From: Vespa crabro
Taxonomy: Eukaryota > Arthropoda > Insecta > Hymenoptera > Vespidae
Assembly: GCF_910589235.1 (NCBI RefSeq)
Contig: NC_060959.1
Coordinates: 6,819,263 to 6,883,262 of the forward strand
Length of the DNA: 64,000 nt
Reading direction: 5' to 3'
The notes beneath the pieces were generated by a model that was not told the DNA's origin, ran no database searches, and worked only from the letters and a program-made list of their open reading frames with translations. The translations under genes were made by a program, and so were the position numbers. Positions 12,497 to 24,958 of the stretch are shown here, one piece after another (position 1 is the first letter of the stretch; each line of letters starts with the position of its first letter).

Positions 12497-12666
12497 ATGA
12501 AGATCAACGTTATCTTCGCGTGCGCCACGGTGAGTTTTCTTCCCTCAAGGCGATTTCGAAATGAGATTAGCAATTACTCTTTGGTAGATTCTTTCTTTGA
12601 TGACGTACGTTGACGTGTTTCCTGCCATCTTACGTCACATCCTTCGACTTCATCTCATCCGTACTA

Positions 12667-12719
<53 letters not shown>

Positions 12720-15700
12720 AAATATATATATATATATATATATGATAAATTATATGATATATAAAAACATATGATATATGTTATAAAAACATATGATATA
12801 TGTTTATATATATATAATAATGTTTATATATACTAATATATATATATGTATATATAAACATTATTACCATCGAATGAAACACATAATGTGTAATATCTCG
12901 ATCACACAATTAGTTCGGTTACCCAAATATTTACTCATATGTGGTTTATACATAATCAAATATTATTAATCCTTGACTGTGTGTTAACCACGAAAGGAAG
13001 TGAGAATGAGACAGCGACTTCCGGTCCCCATCTCATTCTCTCTCTCTCTTTTTCTCTCTCTCTTTCTCTTTCCGTCTTTATTTTTCGCACGTGGCCGCCC
13101 ATTAATTTCATGCTGAAACTTTTGCCTTGCTTATTTCTATATGTCGATACGATTGATTGAAAATCAAAGATATAAGGTACGAATTTGTAAAACACATATG
13201 CATAAAGACAAATGTCAGAAATATTTCTATCAATAGAAAAATTCTAATGAAACGTAATATAAAGAAATAAAAAATTTATGTATAAATTGTGTGTTGAAAA
13301 CGTAGGTGAGATCCGTCTATATTTCTCGTGCAGCTCTCTCACGCACGTTTACCTCTTCTAAGAAATTCTTCGAGTTCGCCGACCACATAGTATATCTGTA
13401 TGACAAACGCCAACACCCTCCGCAAATACCGTCCTTATTGTAAACTCATGTAGTGCTTTTTCTTTTTTTCTATTCTTTTTCTTTCTCTTTCCGTACCGAT
13501 ATGTGACGAGAAAGAATCTTCCAATGCGCGTACAGAAAATCAAATTTTAACGAAACACTCGCGAATGTTTCTCTCTTGAGATGAAAATTTTTTAACGAAA
13601 ACAAAATGAAACTTGTATATTTATATATTAAACCAATGAGATCGATGATTAATAATAACGATAATTAAATAAATAATATTAATTATTTATACGTAATTAA
13701 AGACATTTGAACACGGTAATTCTATTGTACATAAATTTCTCTCATTTATGTCTCAATAAAAATTCTACATTGTTTAAAGCAATAGTACGTTTGTATATAT
13801 ATCCCAAAGAGGGTTCGATCTCATATAATAAAAAATTGTAAAATTGACAGGCTTTAACGATAACATCCGTGGCCTCGATTATGAAGATAAGCGCCACCTC
13901 AGCGACCTCCGTGAAGCCAATCGAAGAAGGTGAGGGAGATTATGCTCGAGTTCTAGAGCTCTCTCTATTGTTCTACGAAGCGCAACGATCCGGTAAACTT
14001 CCGGAAAACAACAGAATATCGTGGAGAGGTGATTCCGCATTGAGTGATCGCGGAATCAATGGCGAAGATCTTACGGGTGGTTATTATGACGGTGAGTTTT
14101 AACATAATAATATTATCGTTGGTGATCCAATTTTTAAATTCTACTTTTACTATTATACTATCCTAATATACGAAATTAATAAAAGCTCGAGTTTCTTCGA
14201 GTTATCGACATATTAGAGGAAACGTGCGATTAAGAGGAATTCAATTATCGCTTTTAGCTCATTACGTATCTTCGGTGCGAGTCTTCTCGTACGTAAGTAA
14301 CTACGTTTCTCTCGTTCCTTCAATCTTTCTCTTTCTCTTTCTCTCATTGTCAGACTCAAGTAGATAAGGAGACGTTTCGGCGAATTAATGGGTCGTATGT
14401 CATGTATCAGCGTTCAAAAAATATTATGAAAGAGAACGGCTTCGATAAAGAATATATTTCGAGAGGAAACACGTGAACGATTGTGCACGGTATACGTCAG
14501 TTAAAAGACAAAATAGTGCAACGTGTAGGATGATAACGAATGACAAAGTGTTAAAAATGTTTCAGGAATTTTTATCAATAAAAAGTTTCGATCCTATCGA
14601 AAGGATATAATTTTTTATCGCGTTGACGTAAAAGTAAAAAAAGAAAAAAGAAAAAAAAAGAAAAAGGAAAGAAAAAATGTGGAAAGTTATAGGTATCAAC
14701 TCAAAGAGATATTCTTTTCTTAAATTTCTTATTTACTACTGTCTATCAATGTGACATAATTTTGACAAACATATCTTATCATCTATCTTTTTTTTGTATA
14801 TCTGATAGCCGGTGACTTCGTAAAATTTGGTTTCACCATGGCATCAACGACAACACTTTTAGCATGGGGAGCTGTTAGCTGGCCGGAAGCTTATATTGAG
14901 GCCGGACAACTCGATGAAATTCGTAAAGCCATTAAATGGGCTACCGACTACTTTATCAAATGTCACGTAAGCGAGTTCGTCTTTTACGGACAAGTTGGTG
15001 ATTTTTCCGTCGATCATACGTATTGGGGAAGACCGGAAGAATTGAATACAACAAGGCCAGCTTACAAGATCGATCCTGATCATCCTGGTAAATCTATTTC
15101 GAACTAATTAAAAACGAATTTTGCTACCCTCTTCAATTAAAAATTTACTTCTATAACTATCCTTGACCTCATTCCTCACCCACCTGAAAGTAAATTTTCC
15201 TAATTATGTATTCTCTATCATAATCGCCATATAATTGGATTCCTCGTATATATATTTTACGAGTCATTACATTTATTATTTCCATATTAGACGCGTAGAT
15301 GTATGCAACGTACAACATATTCATCGAATCGATAAAAGTAGTTCATATTATTTACTCGCTTTCAATATCTCGTCATATCGACGTATCACGTTATAATTCT
15401 CATTTGATATAATAAATAATTTCTAATTAAAATTCCATCATAAATAAAGAAAAAAAAAAATATCGTTGAAATAATTATATTATATTTTTTTTATCAAGGT
15501 TCTGATTTAGCCGGTGAAACTGCAGCGGCACTCGCAGCATCCAGTATTGTATTCAAGAACGTCGATCCAAATTATAGCGAACGCTGTCTCAAACATGCCA
15601 AGGAGCTTTACAATTTTGCTAATAAATACCGTGGTCTTTATCACAGTGCAATTCGTGGAGCAGCGCAATATTACGAAAGCACTGATTACGGAGACGAGCT

Positions 15701-16832
15701 AGCTTGGGCTGCTGCTTGGCTCTTCAAAGCAACTAACGATTCAAGATACCTTGAGGATGCCGAGCATCATTATCAACATTTTCATCTTAAGGAAAGACCA
15801 AACGAGTTCTTTTATAATAAAAAGGTTGCCGGAGTTCAGGTAAGAAGAAAAATATGTAAAAAGAAAAAATATATATATAAGAACTAACTGTATATACATG
15901 TATGTTTGTGTATATATATAAATCGATAATTTTCAAAATATATACGTAATTTTATAAAAAAAAAAAAAAACAACTTCGATCTATATAAATAAAACGATCA
16001 ATTCTCCAGATTAACAGCCATTTCGTTTTATAGGTTCTGCTGGCACAATTGACAGGTCAACCGGAATATCAAAACGCCGCGTGTGCTTTCTGTGATTTTT
16101 CCGTTCGACAACAAAAGCGCACGCCTAAAGGACTATTGTACATCGACAAATTCGGTACTCTTTGTCATGCTGCAAACGTGGCATTTGTTTGTCTGCAAGC
16201 TGCTGATTATCCCAATATCGGTGATCCCCAGGAATATCGTGAATTTGCAACGCAGCAAATCTCATATATGCTAGGTGATGAAGGTAAAATGGTTTAGTTG
16301 AATGATATTACGTTATTCATTAAATTCTCGCAAACTATATCGAAAAATAATATTGATATAAAGAAAAAAAAATGAAAAAAGAGAAAAAAGACAAAGCAAA
16401 ACAGAATAAAAAAAAAAGAAAAGAGAAAATATTTTAAATATCATCTTATATAAGACGATGTAAAGAGAGAATATTATTGTATTAAGAATAATTTAATAAG
16501 AAGATAATGTTATTAATTAATTTATTAATTTTTGTAATGAATTAGGAAGAAGTTATGTCGTTGGATATGGATATAATCCACCTACACAACCACATCATGC
16601 AGCATCCTCTTGTCCAAATAAACCTTCCCCTTGCGGGTGGCCAGAATTCGATAGACAAGAACCAAATCCTCAAATACTTTACGGTGCTTTAGTATCCGGA
16701 CCGGACGAGGCCGACAAGTTTCAAGATCATCGAGAAGAATATATTTATACCGAAGTTACGCTCGACTATAACGCCGGTTTCACGAGCGTTTTAGCAGGAT
16801 TATTACAGCTACGAATTAAGAAAGTAGAATAA
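12497..16832 (+). CDS. GH9 endo-beta-1,4-glucanase (endogenous cellulase)
   Basis: This is a secreted enzyme that cleaves beta-1,4-glucan chains, expected in gut or salivary gland. Six exons, 12497-12529, 13851-14091, 14809-15087, 15499-15839, 16034-16283 and 16546-16832, give 476 residues, a full-length animal GH9 catalytic domain with no cellulose-binding module. The tiny first exon plus the start of exon 2 encode a signal peptide (MKINVIFACATALTITSVAS). Active-site motifs are intact: GGYYDAGDF with aspartates 91 and 94, the GYGYNPPTQPHHAAS block (388-402) with the conserved histidine, and YTEVTLDYNAGF with the acid glutamate at 451. Family landmarks LLFYEAQRSGKLP and ISWRGDSAL are also present. 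The start exon lies directly after a GA-repeat 5' UTR. A polyadenylation hexamer follows at 17349-17354. Nothing suggests recent bacterial transfer: it is intron-rich and animal-like. Confidence 0.95.
12670..12870. repeat. (TA)n tract with duplicated 22-bp motif in intron 1 of the GH9 gene
   Basis: About 47 bp of TA repeats are followed by further TA and a tandem copy of a roughly 22-bp unit containing AAAAACATATGATATATG (about 12762-12803). The tract ends in palindromic AT-rich sequence. Confidence 0.85.
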
Positions 16833-17730
16833 ATATTCATGTCTAGGATGTTCGATCGAATAAGAATTAGGCGTACGATCATTACGTAAAGGATGTAATT
16901 ATCGACGTCAACTGTCTGATGAACGCCCGTCGCTATCAATCCTCATATGTGATTTTAGTTAACATATATTGAAATTTTTAAATGCCTTTTTTTTATTTTT
17001 ACCATTGATTGCAAAACGAGATTTCGAATTTTCTATTTCGAAGGATTATAAATACTTAATGCGACTTTTCGTACTAATCTAAATGATCTTCATTTAGGTT
17101 TATATTGTTGTTCTTTATATTTTTTAATTTAAATCTCATATAGTATATCTATATACTATATTTATATGTATATACTATATATGTATATATTTTCGTTTAG
17201 CTGCAGGGAAAATTTATCTGTGAGATTTTTTTCTTCTTCTTCTTCTTTTTTTATTTTTCTTTTTTTATAAAAGGAAACAATATTTTTAATCTTAATGGAA
17301 GAGATAATTATTTCTTATCCGACGTTGATTGTTCCATTGATTTTATTTAATAAACGTATATCTTCCTGCGTTTCCTTGCGGCAAACGTTAAAATACCTAC
17401 AAAGCGCCGATCTTCTCGTATTATCGTATTATTGAAGATTCGATAAAGATACGATAACAATTCGTTATTTTTAGTTTTCTTTCCCTTAATTACGGGCGAT
17501 CGTTAGAAGAGATCCAAGGATGGCTATGAGCTATATATTTCTTACTTGCCTCTTGATCGTAATTTATTTCCGTACCTTTTGCGAAAAGAACAATTTTTGT
17601 TTTGTGAAAAGACGTTAATGACGTAGTTTAATCGACCTCTTTTATTTTTTAAGATTTAAGCCGACTTTAATCTTTTGACTTTATCTCTTTTCTTTTCTTC
17701 TTTTTTTTTAATTTCTTTTTTATTTATTTT

Positions 17731-17766
<36 letters not shown>

Positions 17767-18501
17767 GAAAGTATACCATCTAATATACTTTTTACGTAAC
17801 ATTTTAGAAACCTTAGGCTTAACTCGTTATCGCTTTTTTTTCTCACTATCAGGCTGTGTACTATATTATGTTATTATATTACATCGCGTCGTATTATACG
17901 AGTATTAAATAATTGAAAGACGAAAAGTGTTATTTTTTGTCTGTATTATAATGTTTTACAATAAGTTAGAATTTTAACTTGAATTATATACTTATTTTAG
18001 AGTAATCAAAGTTTTAGATTATTAACAGGATTGTTCTACGTTATCGAATATATATATATATATATATATCGATTTGATCGATATCAATGATTCGATCGTA
18101 CAATTATAAATTTTTTTATATTGATCGAAACATTTCCTTTATGTTTATGTAATGTAAATTTGGCTTGTAAATGTCCATTTATGTTTCAAGCGCGGATCTT
18201 TCTCCGTGTCGTATTATTGCCTCGAGCCAAAAGTAAAAGTATGTTAAACCGTCGAGTCGTCGAAAAAAGATTTCGGTGCATATTGAATATTTCAACTAGA
18301 AAATCATATGATTCTCGTCTATATACGTATTGATATCAAAATTTTCTTTTAACACGTTTCTGTTATTAAAAGTTAATGTTAAGCTGTTTCCGAACAGGAT
18401 CGTGGAAAGAACGATATTGTCGATATTAGTATGAAAGATCAAATTAAAAAAAAAGGAATATGTATGTACGAACGAGCATTCGAATGTATGTGTATGTATG
18501 T

Positions 18502-18519
18502 GCGCGCGCGCGCGCGCGC
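18502..18519. repeat. (CG)9 alternating purine-pyrimidine run
   Basis: Eighteen bases of pure CG dinucleotide follow a TGTATG repeat. This is unusual in such AT-rich DNA and could form Z-DNA. Confidence 0.9.
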
Positions 18520-18721
18520 AACTGTAGCTAATGACAAATAGAAAAATCGATATTTGCAAATTATGTCATCGATAAAAATATTTCCACATCGGTCATAAAT
18601 GTCGATAGGAATATTTTCATACATCGATCAGGATCTAAAAATGTTAAGTAATAAATTATAAGGTAAACAAGTTTATAAAACTTTAAATTGTGTATCTAGA
18701 ATCGATATATTTGATTAAAAA

Positions 18722-18722
18722 A

Positions 18723-18758
<36 letters not shown>

Positions 18759-18763
18759 AAACA
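18722..18763. repeat. (GAAA)n microsatellite
   Basis: About ten consecutive AAAG/GAAA tetranucleotide units. Confidence 0.9.
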
Positions 18764-19186
18764 AAACAAAAAAAAAGACTTGTAAAACTACAACGCAACA
18801 AATGAAATTCCGTCCACGTAACAAGTTTGTAAAGGATAGAACTATCATACCTTCCATTCGCAGTCTCTGGAAACGTTTCCATGGATTGGAAGCAGAAGGG
18901 AAGGCCGAAAGGAGGTGGAAGTTGTCGAATATTACAAGCGCGATGGGAATGGTACCGGCCTAGTCGGTTCTTGATCGTGCCACTGTAAGCCACGATTTTG
19001 TTCAATCCGATAGTGTCACTGAAAGGGTACATACATCGTTCCAAATCAAAGGTCTTAGGTGTGTGTGTGTGTAAACTCGTTTAAATATCGGCCTTTAGAT
19101 AGCCGATACGAAACAAGTCTAAAACGGCTTAAAGGTGAGCCAATCCTTTTTTATACATTTATCTTTCGCTCTATTGTCTATTCATT

Positions 19187-19189
<3 letters not shown>

Positions 19190-19261
<72 letters not shown>

Positions 19262-19270
19262 AAGAGAGAC
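19190..19270. repeat. (TA)n followed by (GA)n microsatellite
   Basis: About 58 bp of TA dinucleotides change directly to a GA run at about 19250. Confidence 0.92.
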
Positions 19271-19700
19271 ACATATGCATATATGTATATACATATAACA
19301 AATAAAAAATTGTATTCAAAGCTACCATCCAGGATCCTGTTTATTGGTTCGACTTTCGATTGCAAACTGAAATAGATATTTTAATGTTTACAAAGGCAAT
19401 TTTTAATGATATCAATAACTTGTAGCGTTAATTGGACCGAAGAAGGTAAACGAGTCAATATCAAACAGCAGGTGTATCTAATCTTACTAATTATTACTCA
19501 ATTCCATTGCACACCTTGGCATTAAAAGGAGGGTCAACACACCTTTCCCTTGAAATATTTTCAACTATTTACATTCTCCTCGTAGAAAACAGCATTTTCG
19601 TTTTTCGTGTTGTAATCATTAATTCAAATTTATTAAAATGAATTAATTGTCTGAAAAAAGAAAAAAATGTGTCTTCTCTTTTATCCATTTTCCAATCCTT

Positions 19701-19880
19701 GAAACCAATGAATAAAAGTTATACGATCGTATATTAACGAGACACAAGATGCGTTCTTATGTTAGATCGTAGAAAACTTGCTGTAACCGAAGTAATTTCT
19801 CAATCTCTGACATATATATATATATACAAATAAGTACATATATAGGTATATTGTGTATATATATATATAGGTATATTGTG

Positions 19881-19916
<36 letters not shown>

Positions 19917-20240
19917 TACTGTTGCATATACATTTACTGATACTACAACGAAAATAGTTTTTTTTAGAAGAAAAACTATTTATCTCTTTGCTATGCTTCA
20001 CCAGGGTACTTCATCATTTTTTATGTCCATATAAATCTTAACAACTACAAAATTCATTGAAGAAAAAAGTGTGAAACATCGTACCGATTTATTGTTATCC
20101 ATAATCGTACGCGTACATTATTATTCTTCACAATGAGAAACTCTTTTTTCAAATTCATAAAACCGAAAGGTACAAATTATACGATCGTATACGTTAACGA
20201 GACGCAAGATGCATTCTTATGTTAAATCATTGAAAACTTC
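19701..20240. repeat. Pair of diverged direct repeats of about 80 bp
   Basis: Copies at 19701-19780 and 20159-20240 share TACGATCGTATA, TTAACGAGAC, CAAGATGC and TTCTTATGTTA words in the same order and spacing, ending in GAAAACTT. They lie 459 bp apart in the same orientation, so a local tandem duplication with later divergence is likely. Confidence 0.7.
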
Positions 20241-21467
20241 TATATATACATAATATAAAATATGCAAAACATTAAAATATCATATTATAATGAATTTGAT
20301 GGTTGATTTGGCAAAACAAGCTTTATTTTCTTTTTTTCTTCCACTTCATGCATAATATCCTAATCATTGAATATCGACTACAAAAATCCTAACTCGAGAA
20401 CGTCAAATTCATATAATTGTATGTGTTTCGTCATTTTCACGTAGCGTGTGCAACAAAACGCATATACTCGGTAATTATCTGAGTGTTTAATGTAAAGAGG
20501 GAAAAAAAGAAAAGATAAAAAGGTAACCAAAACAAAAGAAAACATAACGGAAAATATACTCGAGCGAGAAAATATATATATGTATTTAAAAGAAGCTGCA
20601 AAAATGCGTGACTTTCGTAATCGATGGTAAGAGACTCGATGCAGTTCTCGGTCAGTGAACGTAACGGTCTTGTGTAAAAAGAAAAAGACATATATGCATT
20701 ACGTCGAAGCCTTACTTGATATGTAAATTATCGACCGTGATGGTAAACAATTAGGAAAAAATGTTCTTTTAAAAGACAAAGTTTTTGTCCACATATTTTT
20801 AATCTCTAAATAGATGGGAACAATAGAGAAAATTAGAACGTATCGATTCGTTTCCGATAGAATTCAATTAAAACGGACGAAACGGAGTACGGAGGCCCAG
20901 GATGTATCAGAATATCTGACAATGAGAATTGTAGGAAGAGGAAACTCGGCTTGTTGTAAAAATGTTACACAACGAAGAGAATACAGGATCAGAGTTTCCC
21001 CTTCAATTCTTCACCGTACGAGAAAGCTTCCCGTTACGGGGATCTCGTTCTAATTTCGCGAGATCGTCGAAAAACAAAGCCATAAAAAAGAATAGAAAAA
21101 CAAAAAGGATAAGGGAGGAAGAAATTTCGTTGGATCATTTATTTTTGATACGAATCAATGAATTTCAGTCGATGAAAGAGAAAAGTTTCTAAACGAGAGT
21201 TAATCTCATCCCAGACGCACCCTGACGAAACTTTTTCCTTGTTTGTTAGTGTCAAGAAAAGAGTAGTGGTACGTGTTTCCGTATACAAGTAAGTACATAA
21301 AGATTTACGTGATAAAGTCTCTTTGAATGAGTTTACACCTTTGCAGTTCTCTGTATTCTTTTTTTTTCTTTTTTGTTTACCTGGCTATTATGCGCAGTCA
21401 TTACGTGGTGCACATAGAAAAGGCACGTATAAAATACGCTCTCACTATACTTTTGTTTCATACTTCT

Positions 21468-21468
<1 letters not shown>

Positions 21469-21530
<62 letters not shown>
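21469..21530. repeat. (TA)n microsatellite
   Basis: About 62 bp of uninterrupted TA dinucleotides. Confidence 0.92.
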
Positions 21531-21538
<8 letters not shown>

Positions 21539-22095
21539 TCAGTTTTATTACGAACACGATGATTATGTGCTAAATTTGACTTATTATGAATTAAAATATG
21601 TTTCCTACGTAAGAAATATCTAAAATACGAATTAACTCAACGAGCATGGAACATTGATACGAAACTATTGCTAAATATAAACGAAAGATATTTCTAATTT
21701 CCAAATTCATTTTGAATGAATTAGATATGAGAAAATACCCCAACAGATCAATTACTTTCTCACTGTCAATATTAAACATATTTAAACTTCGAAAACTCCA
21801 CCATACTTTATCACTCATCCGACAATGGACGAATGGCATTTAATCGATTGCAATTACAATTAGGAATACCTCGGAGCATTAATTACGGACTATCTAGTAT
21901 TTAATTGGCGATTAAATGACGTTTCCCTTGTGAGTGCAATCAATTATTATCACTCCAGATTCTCCCTATCTCCCTATCTCCCTATCTCTCTCTCTCTCTC
22001 TCTCTCTGTGTGCTGATCATTAATTTCTAATCTAAACAAAATCTAACAAGAGTATCAATCAACGAATAATTCAATAAAAATTGTAATAACTACAG

Positions 22096-22723
22096 ATGAG
22101 CTGTAATTGCCCTTTGACCACGGCCACTGGGCCAACATTGGCCTCCACTTGTGGTGGACCATCATTTATGCTGTTCATGGGTCTCCTTGAAGTGTTCCTT
22201 CGAAGTCAATGCGACCTTGAAGATCCCTGTAATAGGCCTATACCTCCGAAAAACGTAAACATGAGGTAAGCCGATTGCTGTGGTCCGTTAAACGTAATTA
22301 CTACCTAAGATATGAGTCAAGGACAAACGAAAGAACGTTACTCATCTAAGAGTTCATCGTTTTCTTTGATGGCCAGCCGATAACGAAATAACTCGTTAAA
22401 GGAAGGTTATATTATGTACACGAGTTAACTATCTCACTTCTCTTCAAAGTATACTATGTACTTACATAGATATAAAAAAGACACTTGCAAATCATTTTTC
22501 GATTATACCAAGGGGCTCCCACCATATCTTGTTCTTTCGAAAAATCTCGAGAAAGGAAAACGAAGGACGCTTCTGCGATCTCCCAACGAAGATGAAGTTA
22601 ATTGTCACCTGGCACTGTTCACGTAATACTAGCTGTGGAAATTTTCTTTTAACGAGACAGCAACCTCTCTCTTTCTCTCTCTTTCTCTTTCTTTCCCTCT
22701 CTCTCTCTCTCTCTCTTTCTCTC

Positions 22724-22775
<52 letters not shown>

Positions 22776-24925
22776 TTCTCTCTGTCTCTGCTCTGTCTCT
22801 ATCTCTATCTCTATCTCTATTTCCATCTCTCTTTTTCTCCCTATTTCCTTCTTTGTCTCCCTGTCTTTCTTTCTCTTTTTTCTCGATCTCTCGGAAGTAA
22901 GCACCCATGCACACGCAGCCATGAAATTCTTTCGTTTGTGTAGTCTTAAGATATGCTTCAGGGTATTGTCTAGATGAGTGAACCTCTTCTTCTTACATCA
23001 CGTCGAGATGGTGCATCGAACGAGTAATGTAATACAGAATATGGCATCAGCTTTTCGTAAGATTCTTTATAAATATGAACGTGAAAAATGGAAGTAGAAA
23101 TATTCATGTGTCTATTTTCGACGATACACTTGAAACGTAAACAGTAGATAATTGACCTTGATTTAACAAATTTATAGAACGCGTTTTCACTTTTACTAAA
23201 TTGAATATTGCTTTGTAATAACCGATTATATGATCTTACTCTATGCCAGAGAAAATAATCTTTGATTTGTTCTTTATGCAACATGAGTTCTAAGTTCACG
23301 ATTGCCATCACTCCCCTACGTTCACGTTATACAAATGAATACGAAAGTATGTAATTGACTATAGATATGCGATTAGACATGGGCGTGTTCGTATTATTAC
23401 ACTCGATCGTAACATTCCGTGATCACTCAAGATGATCAACTAGCAAAGTCATGGGAAAATCACCTTTCGCCCATCTGGAACAAATCCAATCCTTCGTTAA
23501 ATCCAATTTCGTGTTCACGTTTCATGAAGAAATAGGATCCTAACCGATTACATGAGAGATACTGTGGTCGACTATGTAATAAAGTATAAGAAGCACAGGA
23601 ATATATGTTTCGTTTTTAGATACGACTTTGTGGTGATAGGAGGAGGTAGTGCTGGAGCAGCAGTGGCAGCGAGATTGTCAGAGGAACCAAGATTTTCTGT
23701 ATTACTGTTAGAGGCTGGTTTAGACGAACCAACTGGTACACAAATTCCATCATTCTTCTTCAATTTTCTTGGAAGCGACATCGATTGGCAATATATGACT
23801 GAGAGCGAGGATCAAGCGTGTTTGAATAAAGACGACAGAAAATGTTACTGGCCAAGAGGAAAAGTAAATAATCCTGTGACCTTCCAAAAACACACATTTC
23901 TTTATACGTATATATGTATATATATCTGATCACTTTAGTATCTATTTGTTTACAATCGAAGGTTCTCGGAGGTACTAGCGTTATGAACGGAATGACCTAC
24001 ATGAGAGGCTCCAGAAAGGACTACGACGATTGGGCCAGGATGGGTAACATTGGTTGGTCTTATCAGGACGTCCTACCATACTTCATAAAAAGCGAGGATA
24101 ATCTTCAAGTCTACAACATGGATATCGGTTATCACGGAGTTGGAGGACCACTCACGGTTACGCAATTCCATTATCATCCTCCTTTGAGCTACGCCCTTCT
24201 CGAAGCTGGAAAAGAACTTGGTTATTATTGATAATGAGCAATTTTTATCTTATATTTCTAGTTGATATTGTTCGATATGTCCAACAATTTCTCTTGATCA
24301 TTTCTTCAAAAACATTAATAAAAATTTAACAAAAGGAAAAATTAGATACAGACAGATCGACGCTTAGTAACGTTTTTCTGTTCGTTTGGCAAAACTAACG
24401 AAATCAAAGGTATACTTTTTTCGATAGGATACGACACGGTGGATTTGAACGGACGAATACACACCGGATTCGCCATAGCACAAACGACCTCGAGAAACGG
24501 GTCTCGACTTTCCACGGCTCGAGCCTTCCTTCGTCCCGCTAGGAATCGTCCAAATCTTCACATCATGTTGAACTCAACAGCAACAAAGATTCTCTTTGAC
24601 AATAATAAGAGGGCAGTTGGCGTGGAATTCGTTCACGATGGAAAGTTAAATCGAGTATCAGTCGCGAAGGAAGTTGTTATAAGCGGAGGTAACAATCTCT
24701 CTTACTAATCTTAGAACGAGATAACGTTGAATGTCTTTGAAGAGATCTCGTGTTAACAACCCTATATTTTTCGAAAGACATTAATTAAGTGTTTCTCGCT
24801 ATGATTACATTATTTAACGGCAAAACTTATAATCAAGACGTCCTTCAAGATCTAAATTATAGTCCGATGTAAAAATACAAAACCGCATTGTTACAGCATA
24901 ATTATATCCTTATATTTAGTTATTT

Positions 24926-24958
<33 letters not shown>

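Larger units (their letters stand above)
16833..22095. other. Intergenic region between GH9 and GMC genes
   Basis: AT-rich with polyT (17729-17763), (CG)n at 18502-18519, (GAAA)n at 18722-18763, TA tracts at 19190-19249, 19811-19913 and 21469-21530, and a CT run near 21985-22007. A less AT-rich block spans 18840-19140. A diverged repeat pair is listed separately. The GMC start codon lies on an acceptor (CTACAG|ATG), so a noncoding exon must lie upstream; candidate donors are at 19135/19136 (AAAG|GTGAGC) and about 21290 (ACAA|GTAAGT). I could not choose between them. Confidence 0.55.

Noticed and set aside
18715..19044. Minus-strand frame of 109 codons
   Set aside because: Its end is a (GAAA)n translation and the rest has no recognisable domain; the region is noted instead as a less AT-rich block.
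22492..22922. Overlapping open frames on both strands rich in Arg-Glu or Ser-Leu
   Set aside because: They only translate the CT/GA tract in GMC intron 1.
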